Shown: piece by piece, positions 17,901-25,900 of the stretch | How positions within the stretch are numbered: the first letter of the stretch is position 1 | Layout: every line of letters starts with the position of its first letter | NCBI GenBank assembly: GCA_017620395.1 | Contig: JAFZQJ010000018.1 | Coordinates: forward strand, 66,016 to 115,342 | Source: Clostridia bacterium | Lineage (GTDB): Bacteria; Bacillota; Clostridia; Oscillospirales; RGIG8002 | Length of the DNA stretch: 49,327 bases | Reading direction: 5' to 3' | The notes under the pieces: model-generated | Database searches by the model: none | Told to the model about the DNA's origin: nothing | Seen by the model: the letters and a program-made list of their open reading frames with translations, nothing else | Position numbers and translations under genes: made by a program

Positions 17901-18382
17901 TTGGTCGGATTCTTGAAGTCGATCGCGACGGCCTTGGTGGAGCTGCCGAGGGTAAGGAACATACCCTTCGCATCGTCTATGCTGGCGGTAGCGTCATAGC
18001 CGTCGACGTCGGCGAACTTAACGGCAATGGCGGACTTGTTGGAGAAATCCGCACCCTTAAAGATTTTGATGCCGTCGACCAGCGCGTTCTTCGCCCACTG
18101 ATCGATACCCTTCGCGGTGTCGAACTGGAAGTAGTAGTTACCCCAGCTGGCAGTCGCGCCGGTGGTGCCGATGATGACGGTCTTTCCGTCACCGGTCTTG
18201 TCGAAAGACACGGTGCCGTTAGTACCCTTCGCCATCTGTTGCGCTTGCGCAAGCGTGTACTGGTTGATAAACGGAATATGGAATTCCTGAGTATCGTCTG
18301 CAGAGGCGTTGAAAACAATCACGCCGCTGAACAGAGCCAGTACCATCGCGAAAGCAAGCAGTGAACTAAGGATTTTTTTCAT
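11912..18382 (-). CDS. Exported modular surface-type protein 2 (2156 aa; four GWTT...RGY modules)
   Basis: The ATG at 18382 follows GAGGAAGCA. Residues 1-28 are a signal peptide nearly identical to that of protein 1. Three N-terminal beta domains follow: PFINQYT...VVEDMYLVG (about 32-215), LVGFTQT...YFSDFQGY (about 280-455) and LPGFNDWTQ...VVSDMQLF (about 470-690). Then come four tandem copies of the core module (about 744-934, 988-1180, 1237-1429, 1482-1677). Each is preceded by a FIVAR-like helix pair with the N(Y/W)T..SWAA motif, and copies 3 and 4 are nearly identical. After helical linkers there is an FN3-like domain (about 1794-1862), two Ig-like domains (1867-2032) and the shared C-terminal domain (2039-2156). 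It is the longest member of the array. It has the same absence of anchors and catalytic motifs. Function is unknown; glycan or cell-wall binding is a guess. Confidence 0.88.
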   Translation of the reverse strand: MKKILSSLLAFAMVLALFSGVIVFNASADDTQEFHIPFINQYTLAQAQQMAKGTNGTVSFDKTGDGKTVIIGTTGATASWGNYYFQFDTAKGIDQWAKNALVDGIKIFKGADFSNKSAIAVKFADVDGYDATASIDDAKGMFLTLGSSTKAVAIDFKNPTKQNGYFYFDFTGAQFVGASWYYDCPTFKDAFFHTIDQTKVQINMNVGEAKLAFVVEDMYLVGRNDTEKLGELIVEAEAEGIDCTAERELYFSDTATQDDVDAAAAALNTVLHPYEYYDLVGFTQTTQAELDTLSGNIGYVDGKIYNAVVSKLELTENAGEIKLTHNPASTSGYTQSIVTYVKSNGATLANSPWTPVDASKKLGDMDGIRFKLTDADGKPVSFYGQYRFVVQASGWGNYWYYRGKPSIDEDGYNFIDFGRIYRASTTNTEQLLSDELNKLDGISFLMYGAPETVYFSDFQGYVRNVKRSEGLEFVDLPGFNDWTQDNLDLTNAAALADSGAVGTAMQFYDKAGVMRGNSTHGLLPTKDYKPNNYTQIWGTQTSTDTAAEQQNGDVFGAYKAIGELQKYDGIRIGISTTATGGGDPVTYSWDGHKRVNISFKLVGSGQKAFNNTWYPTFSCDYSCASGELFPNYEDGYLYFYFDDMKSGWADQVLSQYANTTQLYGNFQMSYVGGGCNTEWKRLVVSDMQLFRNALADPTEGLWAPNYTEESWAALEAAVEARDVPAIAEAKANLKPAVIDLTTDNMMQGWTTENVNAPVTLNADRLCDSIGDGLNAPNVWNGGDFSNNTVFEANNNFSMTATADFTGKSMGWKNLDRTTMNTASAGAYPILNTVGIENGAGIRFKLDVEGGSFERLLVGLSNCGSGGNKEMYVTKILPDYFDEEGYINLPFSAFEKAWWGTAFTEENIADVKVLIVEAYGVTDGTKLTISDLTGYKPFDPADYVGDLWEYNYTSDSWAAVQAAAEAGDKDALIAAKAALEPLFVKPVTGNFFEGWTTRDVNNTVNANSGKLCDSIGDGLNAPNVWNNGDFSNNTSFEANNNFSMMATADFTGKSMGWKNMDRSKTLQTADNGAYPAMNVTGLSKADGVRFKIEVEDGTAERLLIGLSNCSKFVREMYATQIKPEYAAEDGYINIPFSVFEKAWWCDAFAQNELEDVIVFIIEAYNVSKFTTIRISDMYGYVGRDFDIDEESLTNLWQYNYTADSWAAYEDAIAAAKTVEERDAALALLAPYETIATTDSFFKGWTNEAVNAVVTANSDKLCDSIGEGLNINNAWNAGDFSRNTTFDAGDGWFSMTATADFTGKAMGWKNMDRSETLQPDKNGAYPALTVKGLSEAEGIRMKIEANKPIERILIGLSNCSKFVREMYAMKIKPEFVEEDGYINIPFSYFEKAFWCSAFAQDELEDVIVFIVEAYGAEEGTELKLSDVRGYRALTTQDLIADLWESNYTDESWAALQTAVNSGDLDATRTAIGELVLRNVKTVTEDFFTGWTTEAVNAVVTANSDKLCDSIGEGLNINNAWNAGDFSRNTTFAIDADGAFVMTATADFTGKAMGWKNMDRSETLQPDKNGAYPALTVAGLSKAEGIRLKIEANKPIERILIGLSNCSKFVREMYAMKIKPEFVAEDGYINIPFSYFEKAFWCNAFAQDELEDVIVFIVEAYGAEEGTELKLADVKGYTTIVPPSAEEIAALEAVIATLKADDIDNRFAADITAAEATKTSEDHDDVLDATAAIQAIVDELESDGRPALKEAISKVDATKYPDEVAAGIAAYYDETATADDVAAATKALQRIIDQPAAPTVTYEVTDSSITVTAVEGAEYKLGTGEWQDSNVFENLGANVEYQLSVRIKATDDFIASEATVVNVTTAKTSFGEATVTVSGTEKYDETLTATVADVPELIGTNYTIEWHNADGEKIGTGETYVLAADEIGTTVYAELVSDVASDTVKSDATGTIGKGVIKNYTLPTAGEITYPQTLADSVLSGGDTGTVTGTWAWAAPETRPLISQSGSLFAITFTPDAAFADLYEGIEADIAVTVNAPAYGDTTFTDVNGMTVSGQFMAGVEMHVEPIGYAEPAYQSLLRASSKDTSGLKKLVLFKRITFTYNGEEITDLYTGGLTVTSFVGANRAGQDYSTWFFVGNKPTNFGGTVDPTGLLVVENVIL
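13350..16150 (-). repeat. Four tandem in-frame DNA repeats of the GWTT...RGY module
   Basis: The copies lie at about 13355-13935, 14095-14672, 14840-15418 and 15580-16150, with a period of about 740 bases including the linker. The core around GCGGTCCATGTTCTTCCAGC and the CCATGG(C/A)CTTGCCGGTG block just after it is almost invariant in all four. Divergence is concentrated in the linkers and in the segment after FE(A)N. This is in-frame duplication inside one gene, not a mobile element. Confidence 0.85.
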
Positions 18383-18447
18383 AAGTGCTTCCTCATTTCT
18401 TTAAAAATTTCGCGAGTGTGATTCACGATTTTAAGACTTAATCATTT

Positions 18448-18485
18448 GACGGATTCCCCGTCGGGTGTTGACGGTTCCACCGTCA
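18448..18485 (-). promoter_or_regulatory. Two adjacent GACGG hairpins in the leader of the 2156-aa protein gene
   Basis: TGACGGT-TCC-ACCGTCA (18469-18485, seven perfect pairs) and GACGG-ATTCC-CCGTC (18448-18462, five pairs) stand side by side. They lie just downstream of a strong ribosome site (AAGGAGGAG, near 18505) that would serve only a four-codon ORF ending in TGA at the hairpin. The stretch 18383-18620 is a leader of about 240 nt. The hairpins may be regulatory or may be the remains of a leader ORF like those at 5809 and 11163. Confidence 0.35.
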
Positions 18486-18629
18486 GACGTGCTTCATCCC
18501 CTTCTCCTCCTTCTTGTAATAGGGCCGCGGGTTTTCCGGCCCAGAAGAAACGGCTTTCCGCCGCGTTTGTAAACCTGTTTGAAAATGCGTATGGGTATAC
18601 TGACTCACATTTTCTGTCTACATACCGCT

Positions 18630-18658
18630 ATATTAGCATAATTATTTCAATTTGGCAA
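18630..18658 (-). promoter_or_regulatory. Promoter of the 2156-aa protein gene
   Basis: TTGCCA (18653-18658) and TAATAT (18630-18635) are separated by 17 bases on the minus strand, in an A/T-rich stretch that stands out from the GC-rich surroundings. The predicted leader is about 240 nt. The bases after the -10 (AGCGGTATG...GACAG) resemble the matching segment before the gene starting at 22734. Confidence 0.7.
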
Positions 18659-18808
18659 GAGTAATTTGGATTTTTTTCAAGATTTTTTTCATTAAGATTT
18701 CACATTTCGCGAATTATGCCCGAAAACGGCGCGGAGGAGCGCCGTACGCGGTCCGGCCGACTCCACCCTCGCCTTCTTTCATAATATATAATGGCGGTAT
18801 ATAACAAT

Positions 18809-18838
18809 CACGGGGCGGCTCTCTCGAGCCGCCCCGTG
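18809..18838 (-). terminator. Hairpin terminator of the 1282-aa protein gene
   Basis: A perfect 12-bp GC-rich stem (18809-18820 with 18827-18838, six-base loop) lies about 48 bases beyond the stop at 18886. The T-run on the minus strand is weak (ATTGTTATA), but position and stem strength support termination. The gap between this and the promoter at 18630 shows only a short GGCGC/GCGCC hairpin near 18727. Confidence 0.7.
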
Positions 18839-18885
18839 AAAAGAGGTTTAACTATTCGGTTTCTTTGAGAAACTCCTCGTATCGC

Positions 18886-21800
18886 TTACGCAACGACGTC
18901 CGCGATGAAGTCGCTGACGGCGATCACGCCGTTGGCGTCAACAACGCCCTGCGCGCTCATGACCTCGCCGTCGGCGAAGAACCAGACGGTGTAGGTCTCG
19001 CCCGCGCGGTCGGCGCTGAGCTGAGCGCTGAGGGTGAGCGTTCCGACGTAGCGGCTGTCGACCGAGACGTTCTTGAAGAGGATCAGGGTGTTGCCCTGGC
19101 TGTTTCTCGCGGCGCGGAGCAGCGCGAGGTAGGAGGGCTTACCGGCCTTGATCTCCTCGACGGCGATCGTCGGGGCGGCGCCGACCGCGAATTCGCCGGT
19201 CAGCGTGATGCCGGAGGCGTCGTCGGTGACGGAGATCTCTTCAACGTTGTTGGTAACGGTTACGGCCACGTCGACGGTTACGGTGTTGTAGCAATCGGTG
19301 TCGGCCGGAGTGAAGATGACCGGGAAGGTAGTGCCGGACTGGTCGAGTTCGGGAACGGTTTCCGGATCGACCCACGCCCATTCGCCTTCAACGTCGGCTT
19401 CGCCGCCGCTGAGCTGGGAAGCGCCGAGCTTCTCGCCGATCATAATGGCGGAAGCCGTGGGGGCGACGGCGACAACGGGGGTCGCCTTCTCAACAGCGGC
19501 GGTGGGCTCGCTGGTGAGAGCGCCTTCGTAGTTGGCGGCGGTGACGGAAACCGTCAGGGTCGCGCCGATGTCTTCCTTAACGATCACGTATTCGGAGCCG
19601 GAGCCGACTTCGGCGCCGTCCTTGATCCAGCTGTAGGTCAGTTCGCCGGGATTGCTGCCGATGCCGGTGACGGAAGCGGTCAGCGTCGCGCCGTAGACGG
19701 CGTCGCCTTCAATGGCGACTTCGCCTTCGACGGGGGCCTTCGCGGTCTTGACGGTCAGCGGCTTGGAGGGCTCGGAGGCGTTGTATCCGCCGATGGCGGC
19801 AACGCGGGCGTAGAACTTATACTCGGTGTTCGGGGTCAGGCCGGTGAACTCAACGTTGCCGGTCCACTCGCCGTTCTCGCCCATTCTGTACTCGATGTTG
19901 TCGGGGCCGAGAGTCAGCGTTACGCTGTTGTAGGTGATCTCGGCGGCGGTGGGCGCCGCGGGGGCGTCCGGAGTCGCAGCGTCGTTCAGCGCCTTGGCGG
20001 CGGCGGCAATGGCGTCGGCGTCGGCAGCCTTGTCGTAGTAGGTATCCATGGCGTCGTCGTAGGAGGCGAGGCCGAGGTCCTTATACTGCTCGAGAGCGGC
20101 CTTCAGCTCGCTGCGGTCGATCGCTTCGAAGAGAATGACCTGCCAGCCGTAGATGTCTCTGTTGACGTTGTTATAGAAAGAGCATACAAAGTACTTTGCC
20201 TTTGTCTTAATGTCATCGAGAGTCCATGGTACTTTCGGATACCATGGGGGATCACCGGCACCGTTTGTGTTGGTTTCGTCGATAATCCAGGTGAAGTAGC
20301 CGTCTTCGCCTTCGTAGACCTTGTTATCACCTGTGAGCATTCCGTTCCAAAGTCCGACGCCGTCCTTATAGGTAATGTTCATAAACTTTCCGGCAGCGGC
20401 ATTCTCAACCTTAAAGCGATAAGCGTAAATGTCATTCAGCGTGTAGCCGCCGAGCATCGCCTTCAGGTCCTTGCCGTCGAAAGGCTCGACCGCTCCGAAG
20501 AAGCAGTCGTGCTCGCCGAAAGAGCTGCCGTCGTCAACATAGGTGAACTTGGCGGGAACGAAAGCCCAGCTTCCGTTGGAAAGAGTGTGTTTAATGCCTC
20601 TCTCTGTCTTGATGAAGGTGCATCCGCCGCCGTCATACGCCGGGAACTGGCTCATTTCTTCCTGAGTGAAGATGCTGAAGCCGGGGACGTCGACGATCGC
20701 GACGGAGGGATCCGCGTAGTCCTTCAGGACCGCGAAGATCGCGTTGTACATATCTTCATAGTCGGAGCTGTAGTTGTCGGCGAGGTTCAGTTCGCCGGCT
20801 TCCGCAAGCAGATCGGCGTATTTGCCGTCGATGTCGAACGCTTCGAGCTTGGCGACTATGCCGGCAAGCTTCTCGGCGTCGGCGGAGGTGGCGTTCTCAA
20901 GGCGCTTATAACCGCGGAAGTCGGAGACCGTGACGGTCGTGTCTTCCTCGAGGCCGTAAGCTTCGATGATGAAAACGATGACGTTGTCAAGCTCTTCCTG
21001 AGCGAACGCGTTGCACCAGAAAGCCTTCTGGAAATAGCTGAACGGGATGTTGATGTATCCGTCGGAAGCGACCAGCTCGGGTCTAATGCGCATCGCGTAC
21101 ATCTCTCTCGTCATGGAGGAGCAGTTGGACAGGCCGATGAGGATTCTGTCTATCGAGCCGGTGGACTCGAGCTTGAAGCGTACGCCGTCGGCGCCGGAAA
21201 GTCCCGCGACGTTCATGGGCGGGAACGCTCCGTTGCTCTCGGTCTGCAGGGTCTTGCTGCGGTCCATGTTCTTCCAGCCCATCGCCTTGCCGGTGAAGTC
21301 GGCAAGCGCGGTCATGGAGAAGTTGCCGTCCGCTTCAAAGATAGTGTTATTGGAGAAGTCGCCGGCGTTCCACGCGCCGTCAATGTTGAGGCCTTCACCG
21401 ATGGAATCGCAGAGTCTGTCGGAGTTGGCGTCGACAACGTCGTTGACCTGGGTGGTGGTCCAGCCTTCGAAGAAGTCGGCCGTGGTCGCCTTGACGGGCA
21501 GGAGCTCGAGCGCGTCGTAAGCGGCGTCGAGGATCGCGATGGCGCCGTCAGCGTCGTCTTCATAGATCGCCCACGCCTCGTCGATGGCGGTAAGAACGTC
21601 CTTGTAGCTCTTGTCGGTGTAGTTGTACTGCCACGCGTTGACGCAGCGGGCAAAGGCGTCGTAGACGTCCTGATTCGCGGTCTCGGCGAGGACGAGCATT
21701 CTGACGACTCTGACGTGATAGCGCAGCTCGTCGAGCGTGGCGTTGGGATCGGCGTAAGCCAGATCGGCGTCGGAGACGTCCTCATAATGCTCGTAGGTGG

Positions 21801-22734
21801 AATCGAAGAATCCGAGGTCGTCGGCAAGCGTAAGGAGCTCGTCGAGGTCGTTCTTCGCCTTTTCAAAGCCGTACTTCTGCTCTTCGATCACGTCGTTGAG
21901 CTTCTTGGCGATGGCGTCGATCTCATCCTGAGTGTGATCCTCGGCGGCTCTGTAGGTCGCCTCGGCGGTCTCGATGAGAGAAGGAGTGACCTGGGCAGCT
22001 TTCGCGGCCTGGATCGCTCTGCCGAGATCGGCGCTGTCGACGGTGCCGTAAGCGTGGAAGTCGTCGATGTAGAACTTCAGGCGCTTGCCCGCCATGGAGG
22101 CGCTGTTCTCGAAATACATCTGGAACTGGTCGATCACGCCGTAGTAAGTATCGGCAAGCGTCGGGCAGTCATAGTACCAGCTCTCGCCGACGACGGTGTA
22201 GCCGTACCAGCCGGTCTTGCCAAAGCGGACAACATAGTAATCGCCTTCGCGGTCGCAAGCTCTGAAGTCAACGGCGACTCTCTTAGTGGAGCTGCCGAAG
22301 CAGAAGCCGATGTTGCCCGTAAAAGCAACGTCGCCCACGTTGACTACCTTGAACTTGAAGCCGAGCTTGTTGGACATATCGACGTCACCAAACGGAGAGA
22401 GCCCGTCGATAAGCTTGTTCTGTCTCCACTGGTTATACTGATCGGCAGTGGCGAAAGCACACTTGTATCCGCCGTAGGTGTCTCCTGTGGCGGGAACGGT
22501 GACGTTGAAGATCGTGTGACCTTCGTCGTCCTTCTCGAACTGCCAGTTGCTGCCGTACTCATAGGTGTCGTCGGCTCTCTTAGCCATACGGTCCATCTGA
22601 GCGGGCGTGTACTGATTGAAGCCGGGCAGCGCCATTTTTGCGTAGTCGGCAGCCGACGACGTGAAGATGACGAGTCCGCTTCCCATTGCGAGCAGCATAG
22701 TAACCGCAAGCAATACGCTGAGTAGCTTCTTCAT
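18886..22734 (-). CDS. Exported modular surface-type protein 3 (1282 aa; one GWTT...RGY module)
   Basis: The ATG at 22734 follows TTAGGAGG. Residues 1-28 are a signal peptide (MKKLLSVLLA...FTSSA). One N-terminal beta domain runs from PGFNQYTPAQM to FYIDDFHAYG (about 35-235). A helical FIVAR-like region with a TADDLGFFDSTYEHY-type stretch comes next (about 250-400). The core module is at about 418-610. A second, different beta domain follows (VDVPGFSIFTQEEM...GWQVILFE, about 680-880); it is shared only with the paralogue at 27995-32446. Then come an FN3-like domain (about 930-1000, DAPAAPTAAEI...LTPNTEYKF), two Ig-like domains (about 1005-1160) and the shared C-terminal domain (about 1165-1282, ALLRAARNS...ILFKNVS...WFFADGE). 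No catalytic or anchoring motif is visible. The function is unknown. Confidence 0.88.
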   Translation of the reverse strand: MKKLLSVLLAVTMLLAMGSGLVIFTSSAADYAKMALPGFNQYTPAQMDRMAKRADDTYEYGSNWQFEKDDEGHTIFNVTVPATGDTYGGYKCAFATADQYNQWRQNKLIDGLSPFGDVDMSNKLGFKFKVVNVGDVAFTGNIGFCFGSSTKRVAVDFRACDREGDYYVVRFGKTGWYGYTVVGESWYYDCPTLADTYYGVIDQFQMYFENSASMAGKRLKFYIDDFHAYGTVDSADLGRAIQAAKAAQVTPSLIETAEATYRAAEDHTQDEIDAIAKKLNDVIEEQKYGFEKAKNDLDELLTLADDLGFFDSTYEHYEDVSDADLAYADPNATLDELRYHVRVVRMLVLAETANQDVYDAFARCVNAWQYNYTDKSYKDVLTAIDEAWAIYEDDADGAIAILDAAYDALELLPVKATTADFFEGWTTTQVNDVVDANSDRLCDSIGEGLNIDGAWNAGDFSNNTIFEADGNFSMTALADFTGKAMGWKNMDRSKTLQTESNGAFPPMNVAGLSGADGVRFKLESTGSIDRILIGLSNCSSMTREMYAMRIRPELVASDGYINIPFSYFQKAFWCNAFAQEELDNVIVFIIEAYGLEEDTTVTVSDFRGYKRLENATSADAEKLAGIVAKLEAFDIDGKYADLLAEAGELNLADNYSSDYEDMYNAIFAVLKDYADPSVAIVDVPGFSIFTQEEMSQFPAYDGGGCTFIKTERGIKHTLSNGSWAFVPAKFTYVDDGSSFGEHDCFFGAVEPFDGKDLKAMLGGYTLNDIYAYRFKVENAAAGKFMNITYKDGVGLWNGMLTGDNKVYEGEDGYFTWIIDETNTNGAGDPPWYPKVPWTLDDIKTKAKYFVCSFYNNVNRDIYGWQVILFEAIDRSELKAALEQYKDLGLASYDDAMDTYYDKAADADAIAAAAKALNDAATPDAPAAPTAAEITYNSVTLTLGPDNIEYRMGENGEWTGNVEFTGLTPNTEYKFYARVAAIGGYNASEPSKPLTVKTAKAPVEGEVAIEGDAVYGATLTASVTGIGSNPGELTYSWIKDGAEVGSGSEYVIVKEDIGATLTVSVTAANYEGALTSEPTAAVEKATPVVAVAPTASAIMIGEKLGASQLSGGEADVEGEWAWVDPETVPELDQSGTTFPVIFTPADTDCYNTVTVDVAVTVTNNVEEISVTDDASGITLTGEFAVGAAPTIAVEEIKAGKPSYLALLRAARNSQGNTLILFKNVSVDSRYVGTLTLSAQLSADRAGETYTVWFFADGEVMSAQGVVDANGVIAVSDFIADVVA

Positions 22735-22768
22735 AGTTATCCTCCTAAGTTTATAATGATCCTTCTGA

Positions 22769-22824
22769 CAGTATCACTACTGACACTATACTGCGATTAT
22801 ATCACATTATTTTTACATTTACAA
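22769..22824 (-). promoter_or_regulatory. Promoter and start-site hairpin of the 1282-aa protein gene
   Basis: TTGTAA (22819-22824) and TATAAT (22796-22801) are 17 bases apart. Just downstream, CAGTAT...ATACTG (22769-22774 with 22788-22793) can form a hairpin covering the expected start of transcription. A TGTCAG motif is repeated inside. The leader is short (about 55 nt), unlike those of the genes at 5806, 11166 and 18382. Confidence 0.72.
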
Positions 22825-22912
22825 CACTTATTTTTGATTTTTTGCGGATTAATTGTGCAGCTCGACTCCCCCGCCCCGCGCTCGCGGCGTAAATAATATT
22901 AAATAAATGAAA

Positions 22913-22942
22913 GAAGCAGCGCCCCGCGCGGGGCGCTGCTTC
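22913..22942 (-). terminator. Rho-independent terminator of the 1596-aa protein gene
   Basis: A perfect 14-bp stem (22913-22926 with 22929-22942, two-base loop) starts about 20 bases beyond the stop at 22963. On the minus strand it is followed by TTTCATTTATTTAATATT, which is T-rich. Confidence 0.85.
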
Positions 22943-22962
22943 GGTTTATTAAGAGGCGGGAA

Positions 22963-25900
22963 TCAGAACTTCAGTCCCTCGACGGTGATGGTGCCGTCGG
23001 CATTGACTGTGCCTTCCTTGCCTACCACGCCGTCCTTGGTGAAGAACCAGACGGTGTAGGTCTCGCCCGCGCGGTCGGCGCTGAGGTCGGCCTTGAAGGT
23101 GAGCGTTCCGATGTACGGAGCGATCGCGGTATCGAACTCGATCGCGTACATGAAGATGATGTTCTTCTCGGAGCCGCTGCGGTTCGCGGCGCGGAGCAGG
23201 TCGAAGTACGCGGTCTGTCTGGGCGTGATCTTCTCCATTTCGAAGGTCGTGACGCTCAGGTCGTGGAAGTCGCCGGAAAGCTCGACGTAACCGAAGTCGG
23301 TGTTGACGACGGTCTTCGGCTCGGTGACGGCGTTGATCTCAACGGCCACCTTGCAGGTGTAAACTTCGTAGAGGTCCGCGTCGTCGGGAGTGAAGGTCAC
23401 GTCGAACTCGCTGCCGGACTGCTCGTACTCGGGGATGACGTCCGGAGTTACGAACGCCCAGGTGCCGGCAACGTCGGTGTCGCCGCCGGTGAGGACGGCG
23501 TTGGCGAGAGACATACCGAGGGGCAGGAGCTCCGCGGTGGGCTCGGCGTTAACGGTAACGAGGCCCTTCTCGACGGGTCCGAGGTCAGAGGCGCTGATAA
23601 ATCCTTCGAGGTCTTCGGAGGTGACCTTCACATTGAAGCTGATGCCGATGTCGTCGGCGACGAAGGTGTAGGTCTCGCCGGTTCCGAGCAGATCGCCGCC
23701 GGCGGCGTACCATTCGATGACGTAGTCGTAATCACCGACAACGTCGGGCTCGAAGGTCGCGGTCGCCGTGGCGCCGTATCTGAAGTCGCCGTCAACGGAA
23801 AGCGCACCGTTGATCTCTTCCTTGGCGGTCTTGGCGACCGTGCCTTCGGAAGCTTCGGAAGCGGAGGATACGCCCTGCGCGAAGTATCTGGCGTAGAAGG
23901 TGTATTCGGTGTTCGGGGTCAGGCCGGTGAACTCGGCGCTCGCCTGCCATTCGCCGTCGCCGCACTTGTACTCAACGCCTTCAACGGCGGTGAGGACGAT
24001 TTTGTCGGTGCCGATCTCGGCAACCTCGGGAGCCGCGGGGGCGTCCGGAGTCGAGAACTGATCGATGCAGCCCTGAATCTCCTGCATAAGCATAACCGCG
24101 GAGTTGTTCGAAAGCTCTCCGTAGTATCTGTCTTTGAAGTCCGCGATCTCGTCGGCGAAGTAACCGGTGACGTCGAGAACTTCGAGCTCTTCAATCTTCG
24201 CCTTGATGTTCTTTCTGATGGGAGCGCAGAAGCTGTCGACGATGCCCTGGAGCTCCTCGACAACGGGAGCGACTTCCTCGTGATCGTCAGAGTCGGCTAC
24301 CGACTCGGCGAGCGCGTAAGCGTCGGCGAAGTGCGTTCCGTCGAGATCGAATTCCTTAAGGGTGTCGACGGCAGTCTTCAGCGCCGCAAAGTCTTCTTCG
24401 GTCGCGGGGATAAGCAGCTTGTAGCCGCGGACGTCGGAGACAGCGATCTTGGTGCCGTTCTCGGCGCCGTAAGCTTCGATGATGAAGACGATGACGTCTT
24501 CGAGTTCGCTCTGCGCGAACGCGTCGCACCAGAAGGCCTTCTCGAAGTAGCTGAACGGGATATTGATGTAACCGTCTTCAGCAACGTACTCGGGCTTGAT
24601 CTGCATCGCGTACATCTCGCGGACGAACTTCGAGCAGTTGGACAGACCGATGAGGATCCTCTCGACGGGCTTGTTCGCCTCAAGCTTGAAGCGGATGCCT
24701 TCGGCCTTGGAGAGTCCTTCAACGGTCAGAGGCGGATAAGCGCCGTTCTTGGCGGGCTGCAGGGTCTGGCTGCGGTCCATGTTCTTCCAGCCCATGGCCT
24801 TGCCGGTGAAGTCGGCGGTCGCGGTCATGGTGAACGCGCCGTTCTCCATCGCGAAGGTGGTGTTTCTGGAGAAGTCGCCGGCGTTCCAGGCGTTGTTGAT
24901 GTTCAAGCCTTCGCCGATGGAATCGCAGAGCTTGTCGCTGTTCGCGTTGACGACCGCGTTGACGTCGTCGGTAGTCCAGCCCTTGAAGAAGTCCTCAGTT
25001 ACGGTCTTGACGGGATACGCCTTGAGCAGAGCCAGAGCGGCGTCGCGCTCGTCAGCGGTCTTGGCAACGCTGATGGCGTCGCTGTAAGCAGCCCAGCTGT
25101 CGGCGGTGTAGTTATACTGCCATGCCGGAAGTGCGCTGTCGTCGAAGTCGCGGGTGAAGTAACCGCGTACGTCGGAAATAGCGATCTTGGTGCCGTTCGC
25201 GGCGCCGTAAGCTTCGACGATGAAGACGATGACGTCTTCAAGCTCGCTCTGGGCAAACGCGCTGCACCAGAAAGCCTTCTCGAAGTAGCTGAACGGGATA
25301 TTGATGTAGCCGTCCGCGTCAACGTATTCGGGCTTGATCTGCATCGCGTACATCTCGCGGACGAACTTCGAGCAGTTGGACAGACCGATGAGGATTCTCT
25401 CGACGGGCTTGTTCGCCTCAAGCTTGAAGCGGATGCCTTCCGCCTTGGAGAGTCCTTCAACAGTCAGCGCCGGATAAGCGCCGTTGTTGGCGGGCTGCAG
25501 GGTCTGGCTGCGGTCCATGTTCTTCCAGCCCATGGCCTTGCCGGTGAAGTCGGCGGTCGCGGTCATTGTGAACGCGCCGTTCTCCATCGCGAAGGTGGTG
25601 TTGTTGGAGAAGTCGCCGGCGTTCCACGCGCCGTCAACGTTCAGGCCTTCGCCGATGGAGTCGCAGAGCTTGTCGCTGTTCGCGGTGACGACCGCGTTGA
25701 CGTCGTCGGTAGTCCAGCCCTTGAAGAAGTCCTCGGTGACGGCAACCGTCTTGCGGGGAACGAGGAGCGCGAGCGCGGCGTTAACGTCGGCGGCGTTCTG
25801 CGCGGCGTCGGCAGCGGTCCGGAAGGCGGCCCAGCTGTCGGCGGTGTAGTTGTACTCCCACACGTCGTTGAGGCGGTCAAACGTGGTATCGCGCTTCTTG

